Below, piece by piece: positions 63,273-64,000 of a DNA stretch of 64,000 nucleotides. Position numbers and translations under genes: made by a program. The first letter of the stretch is position 1, and each line of letters opens with the position of its first letter. The notes beneath the pieces are model-generated. The model made no database searches. It was not told the DNA's origin and worked only from the letters and a program-made list of their open reading frames with translations. The DNA is from DASSUW01 sp963835525 (GTDB lineage Bacteria; Actinomycetota; Thermoleophilia; Solirubrobacterales; Solirubrobacteraceae). The DNA lies in NCBI GenBank assembly GCA_963835525.1, contig CAWIFM010000003.1:124001-188000 (forward strand), written 5' to 3'.

Positions 63273-64000
63273 GTGTCCCGTCGCCTGCTGCCCAACGGCT
63301 GGGTCGATCTGCTGCGCCAGATCGTCCTGTTCTGTGGCGCCTACTGGCTCTACCGGATCGCCCGCGGGCTGGTGGACTCCCGCGCCGCCGAGGCGTTCGA
63401 CAACGCGCGCTCGGTGATCCACATCGAGCAGGACCTCGGGCTGTTCTTCGAACCCGCCGTGCACGCCTGGGCCGCGAGCCATGCCTTCGTGATCGACGGC
63501 GCGAGCTGGATGTACGTGAACTCGCACTTCGTGATCACCACGCTCACGCTCGCCTGGATCTACCTGCGCCGCAACGAGCGCTTCTACTTCGTGCGCAACA
63601 TGTTCATGGTCGCGATGGGGATCGCGCTCATCGGCTATGTCGCCGTGCCGACCGCGCCGCCGCGGTTCATGCCCGAGTGGGGCTTCAGCGACTCGGTGGC
63701 GGCCTTCACCGGCGTGAACGCCGACTCCGGCTCGGCCGACCTGCTCTTCAACCCGTTCGCGGCGATCCCGTCGATGCACGTCGCCTTCGCGCTGATGCTG
63801 GGCGCGACGATGGCCCACATCGTCCGCCGCCGCTGGGCGCAGGTGCTGTGGTGGGCGTACGCGCCGGTCGTGACCTTCGTGGTCGTGGCCACGGCCAACC
63901 ACTGGTGGCTGGACGGCTTCCTCGGCGCCGTCGTGGCGCTCGCCGCCGCGCTCTGCGCGCACGGTGTCTTCGCCCGGGCGCGCCCCGAGGTGTGGGCGTG
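63273..64000 (+). CDS. PAP2-family phosphatase/inositolphosphotransferase-like protein (cut at right edge)
   Basis: At least 242 residues, still open at the right edge. Six membrane spans are predicted. The PAP2 motifs are PTAPPRFMPEWG, NPFAAIPSMHVAFAL (Ser-x-His) and ATANHWWLDGFLGA (His with Asp). This is the Aur1/PAP2_3 subgroup, which handles lipid phosphates or transfers inositol phosphate. GTG 63273 was chosen as it precedes RRLLPNGWVDLLRQIV; the gap to the previous gene is 43 bases. Confidence 0.85.
   Translation, partial: MSRRLLPNGWVDLLRQIVLFCGAYWLYRIARGLVDSRAAEAFDNARSVIHIEQDLGLFFEPAVHAWAASHAFVIDGASWMYVNSHFVITTLTLAWIYLRRNERFYFVRNMFMVAMGIALIGYVAVPTAPPRFMPEWGFSDSVAAFTGVNADSGSADLLFNPFAAIPSMHVAFALMLGATMAHIVRRRWAQVLWWAYAPVVTFVVVATANHWWLDGFLGAVVALAAALCAHGVFARARPEVWA

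Overview
The window is very GC-rich, with codon third positions almost always G or C. It carries an actinobacterial chaperone set: dnaK-grpE-dnaJ with a MerR-type hspR, plus a separate clpB. It also has PurS/PurQ/small-PurL instead of a single large PurL, a mycofactocin-type short-chain dehydrogenase, and secreted proteins of the kind common in soil Thermoleophilia. My best guess is a chromosomal segment of a Solirubrobacterales-like actinobacterium. Gene density is high: most neighbours overlap by 4 to 30 bases through ATGA, GTGA or TGATG junctions, and no gene-free stretch exceeds 300 bases.

Layout. 1-4446: a berberine-bridge-type FAD oxidoreductase, then a coupled run of acyltransferase, CMD-family protein, mycofactocin-type SDR and a frameshifted alpha/beta hydrolase. 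4453-6293: a compositionally foreign 1.8-kb islet bracketed by a 16-bp duplication of the tRNA-Val 3' end. Its single gene has the IGNRAV N-terminal signature known from contractile-injection-system effectors. 6401-10223: a tightly coupled three-gene unit of CHAT protease, small protein and membrane protein. 10220-14865: a GH51 arabinofuranosidase divergent from a sugar ABC transporter, with two LacI-like operator sequences between them. 14855-20171: a second FAD oxidoreductase facing an HxlR regulator across a palindrome, an SDR, tRNA-Glu and tRNA-Lys, and a TetR regulator.

20143-42825 holds most of de novo purine synthesis on the minus strand (purH, purN, recQ, purF, purL, purQ, purS, purC, purB, purE, purD). 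It is interspersed with an aminotransferase, a TrkA-like channel protein, secreted proteins, an M24 peptidase, an FHA regulator and two tandem beta-helix surface proteins. 43541-51153: clpB; an OmpR-type two-component system flanked by two Asp-rich exported proteins with matching promoters; then an apbE and heme-membrane-protein operon. 51119-60104, minus strand: a cationic peptide, ABC exporter, kinase-like protein, beta-propeller protein, nth, dnaK, grpE, dnaJ and hspR, nearly all overlapping. The right end has a hydrolase, a CAP-domain protein, a large membrane protein and a truncated PAP2-family protein.

Regulation is legible in several places. The same inverted repeat (ATCTCAGTC arms) sits next to a TAxAAT -10 box in front of both clpB and dnaK, and is probably the local form of the HspR operator. 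At least seven genes are broken by frameshifts of the same sense (one extra base), including clpB twice. This looks more like systematic assembly error than decay, so I describe those genes by their reconstructed products.
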